A DNA stretch of 5,222 bases, from assembly GCA_021811025.1 (NCBI GenBank), contig JAJZPX010000170.1:1-5222 (forward strand), in the 5' to 3' direction. Position numbers and translations under genes: made by a program. The notes beneath the pieces are model-generated. The model did no database searches. It saw nothing but the letters and a program-made list of their open reading frames with translations, and was not told where the DNA came from. Positions 1-4,392 of this stretch are shown here, in pieces (within the stretch, counting starts at the first letter, position 1; each line of letters starts with the position of its first letter). The stretch is from Actinomycetes bacterium. Its GTDB lineage: Bacteria > Actinomycetota > Coriobacteriia > Anaerosomatales > JAJZPX01.

Positions 1-1
1 G

Positions 2-394
2 CACGTGTGCGTGCCCTTGAGGCCGAAGGAGGACTGGGACGGCGTCAAGGCGTTCGCGAAGGCGGTGGCGGACGCGATCGTCGGCTACGCGCCCGACAAG
101 TACGTCGCGACGATGTCGAAGGCCAAGCGCGCCGGAAAGGTGTTCGTCGACTACCTGCGCAACACGCGCGGCGCCACCTTCATCGCCCCGTACTCCACTC
201 GGGCGAAGCTCCACCCCACGCTGTCGGTGCCGCTCGCCTGGGAGGAGCTCGGCGGCCAGGTCCGTCCGGACACGTTCACGCTGCGCAACATCGACCGGCG
301 CCTGACGCGCCTGAAGCGAGACCCGTGGGCCGGCTACCTCACCGCCGACCAGACCATCACGCAGCGGATGAAGGCCGAGATCGGGCTGCGCTGA
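2..394 (+). CDS. ligD: LigD polymerase domain (NHEJ primase-polymerase), 3' end only
   Basis: This is the C-terminal 130 residues of a bacterial NHEJ polymerase of the archaeo-eukaryotic primase superfamily, which adds (ribo)nucleotides at double-strand breaks together with Ku and the LigD ligase. The frame stays open to the left edge, so the GTG at 5 is not a real start. The first residue in the window (bases 2-4) is His in 'HVCVPLRP', matching the family motif 'G-x-H-x-x-VPL'. Counting from that His, Asp50 and Arg53 in 'VDYLRN' and Arg67 in 'APYSTR' fall at exactly the spacing I recall for His710, Asp759, Arg762 and Arg776 of Pseudomonas aeruginosa LigD (metal and nucleotide contacts). 'SVPLAWEEL' and 'RLKRDPW' near the end are also typical. 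The two other metal-binding Asp residues would lie upstream. The protein ends right after this domain, so it is either a stand-alone polymerase or a fusion with the polymerase last; the Mycobacterium order (polymerase first) is excluded. Confidence 0.88.
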   Translation, partial: HVCVPLRPKEDWDGVKAFAKAVADAIVGYAPDKYVATMSKAKRAGKVFVDYLRNTRGATFIAPYSTRAKLHPTLSVPLAWEELGGQVRPDTFTLRNIDRRLTRLKRDPWAGYLTADQTITQRMKAEIGLR

Positions 395-418
395 CGTCGG
401 CACGGATTCGGCTACGAT
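391..418 (+). promoter_or_regulatory. Candidate promoter of the two-helix membrane protein gene
   Basis: CTGACG (391-396) resembles a -35 box. It is followed after 16 bp by TACGAT (413-418), a good -10 match. The -35 overlaps the ligD stop codon. Transcription would start near 425, giving a leader of about 54 nt that contains the palindrome at 427-442. This is a motif call only. Confidence 0.35.
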
Positions 419-426
419 GTCTGCGA

Positions 427-442
427 GCCCGCCGCGGCGGGC
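427..442. repeat. 16-bp perfect palindrome in the leader
   Basis: GCCCGCCGCGGCGGGC is its own reverse complement. It is followed at once by a second small palindrome, CGACGTCG (443-450). As RNA it could form a 6-bp GC stem with a CGCG loop. There is no T-run, so it is not a canonical terminator. It sits between the putative -10 box and the ribosome binding site of the next gene, and 33 nt after the ligD stop, so it could be a U-less terminator for ligD, an operator, or a leader hairpin. Confidence 0.5.
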
Positions 443-478
443 CGACGTCGCGAGACCCGAAGGGAAGGTGCGTCAGAC

Positions 479-934
479 GTGGCCACCCACAGCAGGGACG
501 TCCTCAAGGAATTCCGCGCCGCCGAGCGGGGCGCCAACCGGTTCAACCGCAAGCTCGGCACGCTCATCACGAACGGCGTCGCGACGATGTGGTGCGCGTA
601 CGCGTTCGCCGCGCTCGCGCTGGTGTCGCTGCCCGCCGCGATCCGCGCGTCGTTCTTCACGCGCGGCTTCGACGCGCTGCCGATCGTGACCTGGGTCGCG
701 CAGACGTTCCTGCAGCTGGTGCTGCTGTCCGTCATCCTGTTCGGGCAGAACCTGCTCTCCGAGAAGTCGGATGCGCGCGGCGAGGCCACGTTCCGCAACA
801 CCACGGCGGCCGAGGGCCGGCTCACCGAGATCCTGGACGGCATCGCCAGGCGCGGCGAGGAGAACGCGCGAATGGAGGCGCAGAACAACGAGATCCTGCG
901 CCGGCTGGACGAACGCGCCAAAGCGGCGAGCTGA
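479..934 (+). CDS. Small two-helix membrane protein with charged helical tail
   Basis: The 151-residue protein has a basic N-terminal segment (1-32), a hydrophobic helix at about 33-56, a short loop, a second helix at about 67-89 ending in 'FGQN', and a long charged, probably coiled-coil tail (about 112-148). The two-helix arrangement with a polar 'xxGQN' end recalls the DUF1003 and low-affinity iron permease (PF04120) type of small membrane protein, but I cannot assign it to either and propose no substrate. The GTG start at 479 is supported by AGGGAAGG (461-468) ten bases upstream. It appears to be monocistronic, with its own candidate promoter overlapping the end of ligD. Its stop lies only 15 bp from the stop of the convergent gene on the other strand. 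With the N-terminus inside, the helical tail would be cytoplasmic. Confidence 0.8.
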   Translation: MATHSRDVLKEFRAAERGANRFNRKLGTLITNGVATMWCAYAFAALALVSLPAAIRASFFTRGFDALPIVTWVAQTFLQLVLLSVILFGQNLLSEKSDARGEATFRNTTAAEGRLTEILDGIARRGEENARMEAQNNEILRRLDERAKAAS

Positions 935-949
935 CGCCGGGGCGCCTCG

Positions 950-1180
950 TCAAGCGATCGTGCGCACGCGGGCGGCGGCGGCCTCGGCGAGGTCCTTTCC
1001 CACCACCAGCCGCAGCTGACCCACGAGGTTGTCCGCGATCCGAGGCAAGTCCTCGCGGGTGACCGTGTCGGGCGTCCTGCCGATGCGCCGCGTCTCGAGG
1101 TCGACGGACACGGACGCCAGCACGCTGCCGATGATCGGCCGTAGCGTCTCCTCGATCCTCTCGGCGAGGATGTTAGGCAA
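950..1180 (-). CDS. Small soluble protein of unknown function, coupled to the upstream membrane protein
   Basis: This 76-residue protein has no hydrophobic segment and reads as a compact helical domain: 'ILAERIEETLRPIIGSVL' (4-21), a conserved-looking 'RRIGRTP' turn (31-37), 'EDLPRIADNL' (43-52), then 'LRLVVGKDLAEAAAARV' (56-72). I do not recognise the family. The TTG start is well supported: it overlaps the last 8 bases of the preceding gene (TTGCCTAA contains that gene's stop), and a strong GAGGAGGA lies 5 bases upstream. The overlap implies translational coupling, so the two products may act together, perhaps with this protein on the cytoplasmic face of the membrane partner. That role is inference. 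Confidence 0.75.
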   Translation of the reverse strand: MPNILAERIEETLRPIIGSVLASVSVDLETRRIGRTPDTVTREDLPRIADNLVGQLRLVVGKDLAEAAAARVRTIA

Positions 1181-1625
1181 CCCCGTCCTCCTCGACCTCC
1201 GCGCCGTTGACGGCAGCCAGCATGTCGGCCGTCTCCAAGTGAGCGAGGAACGCCGAGAGGGCGCGCTTGACGCGCGTGAAGTACACGGCGAACAGGAGCA
1301 GCGCGAACATGACGAGAACGTCGCCGCCCGCGCGGATGGTGTCGGTCGAGAAACCGGACGTGAAGCGGTCGACCCAGCCCACGAGGATCGCGGCGACCAG
1401 GCACAACGACGCGCTGACCACGTACGCGATGTGCGCGACGATTGCCGAGCCGTCGGCGACGCGCCGCAGCTGCACGACGACGACGAGCAGCATCGCCGAC
1501 AGCAGCAGGCTGCAGACGCCGGTGGCGATGGAGACCGCCTTCGTGACGGCGACGACGGCCTCCGCGTAGGCGACCGTGGGGAACGCGAGCAACAGGCATG
1601 CGGCGAGAGCGAGCGTCTTCTTCAC
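1173..1625 (-). CDS. Three-helix membrane protein with N-terminal signal sequence, unknown function
   Basis: Read from the GTG at 1625 the protein has 150 residues. 'VKKTLALAACLLLAFPTVAYA' minus its first residue is a classic signal sequence (Lys-Lys, hydrophobic core, A-Y-A cleavage site near 21). Three further hydrophobic helices follow at about 32-54, 62-85 and 100-118, then a basic turn and an acidic tail ending 'EVEEDGVA'. The GTG is preferred because AAGGGGG lies 8 bases upstream and the signal sequence begins exactly there; an ATG at 1652 and a start at 1709 are in frame but have weaker signals. I do not recognise the family and see no catalytic motif. It overlaps the 76-residue gene by 8 bases and follows the DUF2207 gene after 86 bp, so it could be the third gene of that transcript or have its own weak promoter. 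The 86-bp gap shows only a GGCCTCG direct repeat (1667-1673, 1677-1683) and no convincing terminator. Confidence 0.78.
   Translation of the reverse strand: MKKTLALAACLLLAFPTVAYAEAVVAVTKAVSIATGVCSLLLSAMLLVVVVQLRRVADGSAIVAHIAYVVSASLCLVAAILVGWVDRFTSGFSTDTIRAGGDVLVMFALLLFAVYFTRVKRALSAFLAHLETADMLAAVNGAEVEEDGVA
1186..1193 (-). promoter_or_regulatory. Strong ribosome binding site fixing the TTG start at 1180
   Basis: On the minus strand GAGGAGGA lies inside the end of the upstream gene, 5 bases before TTG. It is what makes the rare TTG credible as the start of the 76-residue protein. Confidence 0.7.
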
Positions 1626-1633
1626 CTGTGAAG

Positions 1634-1640
1634 CCCCCTT
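1634..1640 (-). promoter_or_regulatory. Ribosome binding site selecting the GTG start at 1625
   Basis: AAGGGGG on the minus strand is spaced 8 bases from GTG. The same core precedes the DUF2207 and XRE genes, which suggests it is the preferred motif of this genome. Confidence 0.6.
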
Positions 1641-1711
1641 CGCGAGGTCCATGCCCTTGTTGTTTCGGCCTCGCGGGGCCTCGACGTTAGAGTCTGTGCC
1701 GCCCGTCACGG

Positions 1712-3565
1712 CTATCCGGCCGAGAAGCCCCCGCCTCCGCCTCCGCCGCCTCCGCCGCCCGAGAACCCGCCCCCGCCACCCGACGACGACGACATCGCGC
1801 TGTTCGCCGCGGCCACGGCCGACGCGAACCCGCTCGTGACACTGCCGACGGGCGAGGAGCGGTCACCGTAGCCGGTCGGCGACGCCCACCAGTAGGCGGA
1901 CGCGAACGCGGGATCCGAGAGAACCTGCGGCACGGCCACGCGCATCTGCGCGATCACCTGCTCGGCGATGCCGAAGATGACGGCGAGCACGAGGTAGCGC
2001 TCCCACAGAACGACGGACTCCGCCGGCTTCTCCTGCATTCGGCTGAAGTCCCGCAGGTAGTTGCGCAGCCCTTCGTACTTCGCGTACAGCTCCGCCGCTG
2101 CGCGCGAACGCCGCTTGACCTGGAACGCGAGCAGGAACGCCGCGATCGCGGGAACGAGGCCGAGGAGGAAGACGGGGCTCTCGGTCCCGAACAGGGCGAG
2201 CACGGCGGCGATCCCCGCGACCACGGCCAGGACGAACGACAGCGCCTGCGCGACGCGGCTGGCCGGCTCGATCCAGTGCAGCCCGTGCTCGGCCTGTTGG
2301 GCCACCCCGCCCTTCCACGCCGACAGGCCGCGGGTGAACGCCTGCGGATGCGCCTTGGCGTGATCGCGCAGGTCGTGGAGCGTGAAGCTCTCGGCGCTCA
2401 TCGTCTCGTCGAACACGAACCTCGCGAGGTCGCGCTCGAGCGGGTCCGCCTGCGCGAGCCTCCCGCGGTCGAGCGTCAGCTCGTACGTCGGCTCGCGGCG
2501 CGCCCCGAACAGCCCGGGCTCCTCCAGCGTGACCGGCTTCATGTAGACGGCGCGGGTCAGCGAGAGGTCCATCAGCGTCGCCCCGAGCGTCGCGTCGTCG
2601 GGCTGCCCCATCCGCCACAGCGCGCCGACGAGCGGTGGCGAGAACCCCTCGGGGATGTCGCGGTAGTACTCCCCCTGGACCTCGACCGGCCTGTGCTCTC
2701 GACCGAAGCGGGACCACAGGAAGACCACGACGCCGAACAGCAGGAGCGGGAGGCCGAGCCCTCCCGCGTACGCGGACGCGACCGCGGCCTTCGCCCGCAA
2801 CCGCTCCTCGTTCGCCCGGTTCGCCAGCGCGGCCTCCTCGCGCTGCACCTCGGCCGAGCGCGGCTGGTCGACGAGCGGCGCGGCCGGCAGCGCCGAGGCG
2901 GGGAAGAGGACGCGCCCCTCGACGAAGGTGCGCGGGGGAAGGTCCGAGACGTCGAGGGTGACGTAGGTGAGGTCGGCGCTCTGCGAGCCGATCGCGACCA
3001 CGCCGTTGAGCGGCCCGTGCGCCCACGCCTTCACGTCCGCGCGCGGCACGCCCGGCGGCAGCAGCACGCGCACGTGCACCTCGTCCGTGCGAACGTCCGT
3101 CTCGCCGCCGACGAACTGCCAGTACAGCTCCGAGGTGTCCGCCCAGCGCTTCGCGGCGCCGAGCACCCGGTAGCGCAGCACGAACGGGACGGTCTCGTCG
3201 GCGGCGGAGAACCCGACCTTGACGACGACGCGGCCGGGCTCGTCGGCGAGGACGTAGGTGCCGGGGGCGGGGGTGGCGGCGAGATCGGTCGTCGGGGCGG
3301 GAGTCATCGGCCCGCCCGGCCCGTCGATCCCGATGAGCTCGATCCCGGCCGCGCCCTTCTTATCGAGCGCCCACTGCGCCCAGTGGAACTCCCCGCTGAA
3401 CGCGACCGAGCGCGTCTCGGTCACCGACATCGACCCGTCGGGAGCTACCTGCGCCAGCTCCTCGATCCGCGCGATGTGGTAGTCCTTCGCGTACGCGGTC
3501 GCCGCGGACGCCAACACGCACGCGAGCGCGAGCGCCGCGGCGGCGGCCAGTCTCTCGAGCTTCAC
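1712..3565 (-). CDS. DUF2207 domain-containing membrane protein
   Basis: The 617-residue protein matches the DUF2207 (PF09972) family in architecture and wording. In order: signal peptide 1-26 (ends A-Y-A); an extracytoplasmic beta-rich DUF2207 domain about 29-222, with 'ARIEELAQVAPDGSMSVTET' and 'LYWQFVG'; a charged helix 235-262; one membrane helix 265-286; a cytoplasmic part including 'EYYRDIPEGFSPPLVGAL' (299-316) and 'LMDLSLTRAVYMKP' (331-344), a winged-helix-like segment; two membrane helices about 437-460 and 462-482; the family block 'YEGLRNYLRDFSRMQEKP' followed by 'VVLWERYLVLAVIFGIA' (about 497-534); and a glycine-rich tail. The family is widespread and its biochemical role is not established to my knowledge. 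GTG 3565 overlaps the tadA stop by four bases (GTGA), with AAGGGGGA 6 bases upstream, so it is cotranscribed and probably coupled to tadA. Length and features look complete and intact. Confidence 0.92.
   Translation of the reverse strand: MKLERLAAAAALALACVLASAATAYAKDYHIARIEELAQVAPDGSMSVTETRSVAFSGEFHWAQWALDKKGAAGIELIGIDGPGGPMTPAPTTDLAATPAPGTYVLADEPGRVVVKVGFSAADETVPFVLRYRVLGAAKRWADTSELYWQFVGGETDVRTDEVHVRVLLPPGVPRADVKAWAHGPLNGVVAIGSQSADLTYVTLDVSDLPPRTFVEGRVLFPASALPAAPLVDQPRSAEVQREEAALANRANEERLRAKAAVASAYAGGLGLPLLLFGVVVFLWSRFGREHRPVEVQGEYYRDIPEGFSPPLVGALWRMGQPDDATLGATLMDLSLTRAVYMKPVTLEEPGLFGARREPTYELTLDRGRLAQADPLERDLARFVFDETMSAESFTLHDLRDHAKAHPQAFTRGLSAWKGGVAQQAEHGLHWIEPASRVAQALSFVLAVVAGIAAVLALFGTESPVFLLGLVPAIAAFLLAFQVKRRSRAAAELYAKYEGLRNYLRDFSRMQEKPAESVVLWERYLVLAVIFGIAEQVIAQMRVAVPQVLSDPAFASAYWWASPTGYGDRSSPVGSVTSGFASAVAAANSAMSSSSGGGGGFSGGGGGGGGGGGFSAG
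1727..1780 (-). repeat. Polyglycine-coding low-complexity tract
   Basis: This stretch of CCTCCGCC-like repeats on the + strand encodes residues 596-613 of the DUF2207 protein: five glycines, Phe-Ser, then eleven glycines, before the final 'FSAG'. Glycine-rich tails are usual in this family, so it is likely genuine, but the length is prone to slippage and to sequencing error. Confidence 0.85.
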
Positions 3566-4029
3566 TCTTCGTCCCCCTTGCCCCGGAGCTCACGGAAGAA
3601 CCGCCGCAGCGTCTCGGCGGACTCGTCCGCCAGCACGCCGCGCGTCACCTCGAAGCGGTGGTTCAGCCTGACGTCGTCGTGGAGGTCGTACAGCGTGCCA
3701 AGCGCGCCGGCCTTCGGGTCGGGAGCCGCGTACACGCACCGCGCCACGCGCGCCTGGTGCATGAGGCCCGCGCACATCGGGCACGGCTCCAGCGTCACGT
3801 ACACGGTGCAGTCCGTTAGCCGCCAGCGGCGCAGCCGCCGCGACGCCTCGCGTATCGCGAGCAGCTCCGCGTGCGCCGCCGGGTCGCAGTCGAGCTCGCG
3901 GCGGTTGAACGCGGCGGCGACCACGGCGCCGTCGCGCACGACGACCGCGCCGATCGGCACCTCCCCAAGCGCGGCCGCCTTCGCCGCCTCGTCGAGCGCC
4001 ATCCGCATGTACACCTCGTCGGACTCCAC
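3562..4029 (-). CDS. tadA: tRNA-specific adenosine deaminase TadA
   Basis: TadA is a zinc enzyme that converts adenosine to inosine at the wobble position of tRNA-Arg(ACG) in the cytoplasm, letting one tRNA read several CGN codons. The 155-residue product, usual for the family, has the complete cytidine/deoxycytidylate-deaminase signature: 'H53-A-E55' (zinc ligand and proton-shuttling Glu) and 'P82-C83-P-M-C86' (two zinc ligands). The N-terminal 'YMRMALDEAAKAAALGEVPIGAVVV', the 'NRRE' segment near 42-45 and the C-terminal 'KAGALGTLYDL' and 'LNHRFEVT' are also typical TadA features. The start is GTG 4029: GAGGAG lies 6 bases upstream and the homologous region begins there. A longer open frame to 4266 would run antisense through the tRNA gene and is rejected. 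It is the first gene of an operon with the DUF2207 gene, overlapping it by 4 bases. All key residues are present. Confidence 0.97.
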   Translation of the reverse strand: MESDEVYMRMALDEAAKAAALGEVPIGAVVVRDGAVVAAAFNRRELDCDPAAHAELLAIREASRRLRRWRLTDCTVYVTLEPCPMCAGLMHQARVARCVYAAPDPKAGALGTLYDLHDDVRLNHRFEVTRGVLADESAETLRRFFRELRGKGDEE

Positions 4030-4035
4030 GCGCGT

Positions 4036-4063
4036 CTCCTCGGCCGACGAGGTGATTCTAGCA
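4036..4063 (-). promoter_or_regulatory. Promoter (-10) and ribosome binding site of tadA
   Basis: On the minus strand TGC-TAGAAT (4063-4055) is a good extended -10 element (TGn followed by TAGAAT). It lies about 12 bases before a GAGGAG ribosome binding site (4041-4036) and 25 bases before the GTG start. The leader would be only about 20 nt. I see no clear -35 box, which is consistent with an extended -10 promoter. Confidence 0.45.
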
Positions 4064-4116
4064 GGCAGAGCGCGGGCTGGCGGGGCCGCGAGCCGCTTCT
4101 CGCCCCGGCCGGGCGG

Positions 4117-4125
4117 TGCTACACT
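4117..4125 (+). promoter_or_regulatory. Extended -10 promoter of tRNA-Ser
   Basis: TGC-TACACT (TG at 4117-4118, -10 at 4120-4125) ends 19 bases before the mature tRNA 5' end, which allows a short processed leader. The -35 region (TTCTCG, 4097-4102) matches poorly. The GC-rich inverted repeat CGCCC-CGGCC-GGGCG (4101-4115) lies just upstream. Confidence 0.45.
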
Positions 4126-4144
4126 TGCCCGCGCGCGACGGGTC

Positions 4145-4234
4145 GGAGGGATGGCAGAGTCTGGCTTAATGCGGCGGTCTTGAAAACCGCTGACCCGCAA
4201 GGGTCCGGGGGTTCGAATCCCTCTCCCTCCGCCA
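4145..4234 (+). tRNA. tRNA-Ser (anticodon UGA)
   Basis: A complete class II cloverleaf is visible. The acceptor stem GGAGGGA (4145-4151) pairs perfectly with TCCCTCC (4224-4230), followed by discriminator G4231 and an encoded CCA (4232-4234). The anticodon stem GCGGT (4174-4178) pairs with ACCGC (4186-4190) around loop CTTGAAA, with anticodon TGA at 4181-4183, reading UCA and other UCN codons by wobble. A long variable arm (GACCC-GCAA-GGGTC, 4192-4205) is typical of serine tRNAs. The T stem GGGGG/CCCTC encloses TTCGAAT (4212-4218). It is transcribed away from tadA. Serine tRNA genes are frequent integration sites for phages and integrative elements, which matters for the gene that follows. 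Confidence 0.98.
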
Positions 4235-4262
4235 CCTCCCTCTCCGCCGGCAAGGTGACATG

Positions 4263-4277
4263 GCAAGAATCGCTTGC
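4263..4277. promoter_or_regulatory. Candidate operator 1: GCAAG-N5-CTTGC palindrome
   Basis: GCAAGAATCGCTTGC has perfect 5-bp arms around a 5-bp centre. It matches the site at 4325-4339 at 11 of 15 positions, including all arm bases, and sits between the tRNA gene and the XRE regulator. An autoregulatory binding site for the XRE protein is the natural inference; no binding is shown. Confidence 0.45.
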
Positions 4278-4322
4278 ACAGCGCCGCCCAAGACCCGATA
4301 TGCGCACTGGCTGGAACATGCG

Positions 4323-4354
4323 TTGCAAGATATTCTTGCGAAGTCGGGTATCAT
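4323..4354 (+). promoter_or_regulatory. Candidate promoter of the XRE-ImmA gene
   Basis: TATCAT (4349-4354) in the AT-richest part of the intergenic region is a plausible -10 box. The best -35 candidate, TTGCAA (4323-4328), has a long 20-bp spacer and is buried in the palindrome at 4325-4339, so the promoter may be weak or regulated. A start near 4361 would give a leader of about 32 nt. Confidence 0.35.
4325..4339. promoter_or_regulatory. Candidate operator 2: GCAAGA-TAT-TCTTGC palindrome
   Basis: GCAAGATATTCTTGC has perfect 6-bp arms around TAT. It overlaps the likely -35 region of the promoter of the XRE gene, so a bound repressor would block polymerase. Its centre is 62 bp from that of the site at 4263-4277, close to six helical turns, which puts the two on the same DNA face. 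Confidence 0.5.
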
Positions 4355-4392
4355 AGTCCTGCGGCGGGTACCTCAAGGGGGAGCGCAGAGGA

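Noticed and set aside
927..956. Possible bidirectional terminator between the convergent stops
   Set aside because: Only very short GC inverted repeats with unworkably small loops are present and there is no T-run on either strand.
7..1062. 351-codon + strand frame spanning ligD, the leader and the membrane protein gene
   Set aside because: Arg-rich shadow frame running through two genes with clear products and through a convergent gene boundary.
412..1599. 395-codon minus-strand frame
   Set aside because: It overlaps three better-supported genes, has Arg/Ala/Ser-rich low-information sequence and no ribosome binding site of note.
1626..1711. Own promoter for the three-helix membrane protein gene (TAACGT near 1686 on the minus strand)
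   Set aside because: No acceptable -35 at normal spacing and a poor -10; readthrough from the DUF2207 gene is equally plausible, so it is not listed as a feature.
1863..3026. 387-codon minus-strand frame inside the DUF2207 gene
   Set aside because: Same strand but out of frame with a conserved protein; the translation is almost entirely Arg, Ala, Gly and Pro.
2276..4183. 635-codon open frame on the + strand opposite the DUF2207 and tadA genes
   Set aside because: Arg/Pro/Gly-rich, repetitive translation with no recognisable domain; it is the shadow of two well-supported minus-strand genes in GC-rich DNA.
4030..4266. N-terminal extension of TadA to 234 residues
   Set aside because: It would be translated antisense through tRNA-Ser, giving the familiar tRNA-derived 'GIRTPGPLRVSGFQDRR' artefact; the GTG at 4029 has a strong ribosome binding site and the family-typical N-terminus.
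4119..4376. Minus-strand frames of 62-85 codons across the tRNA ('EGEGFEPPDPCGS' and 'RERDSNPRTLAG')
   Set aside because: These are the well-known false proteins produced by translating a serine tRNA gene on the wrong strand.
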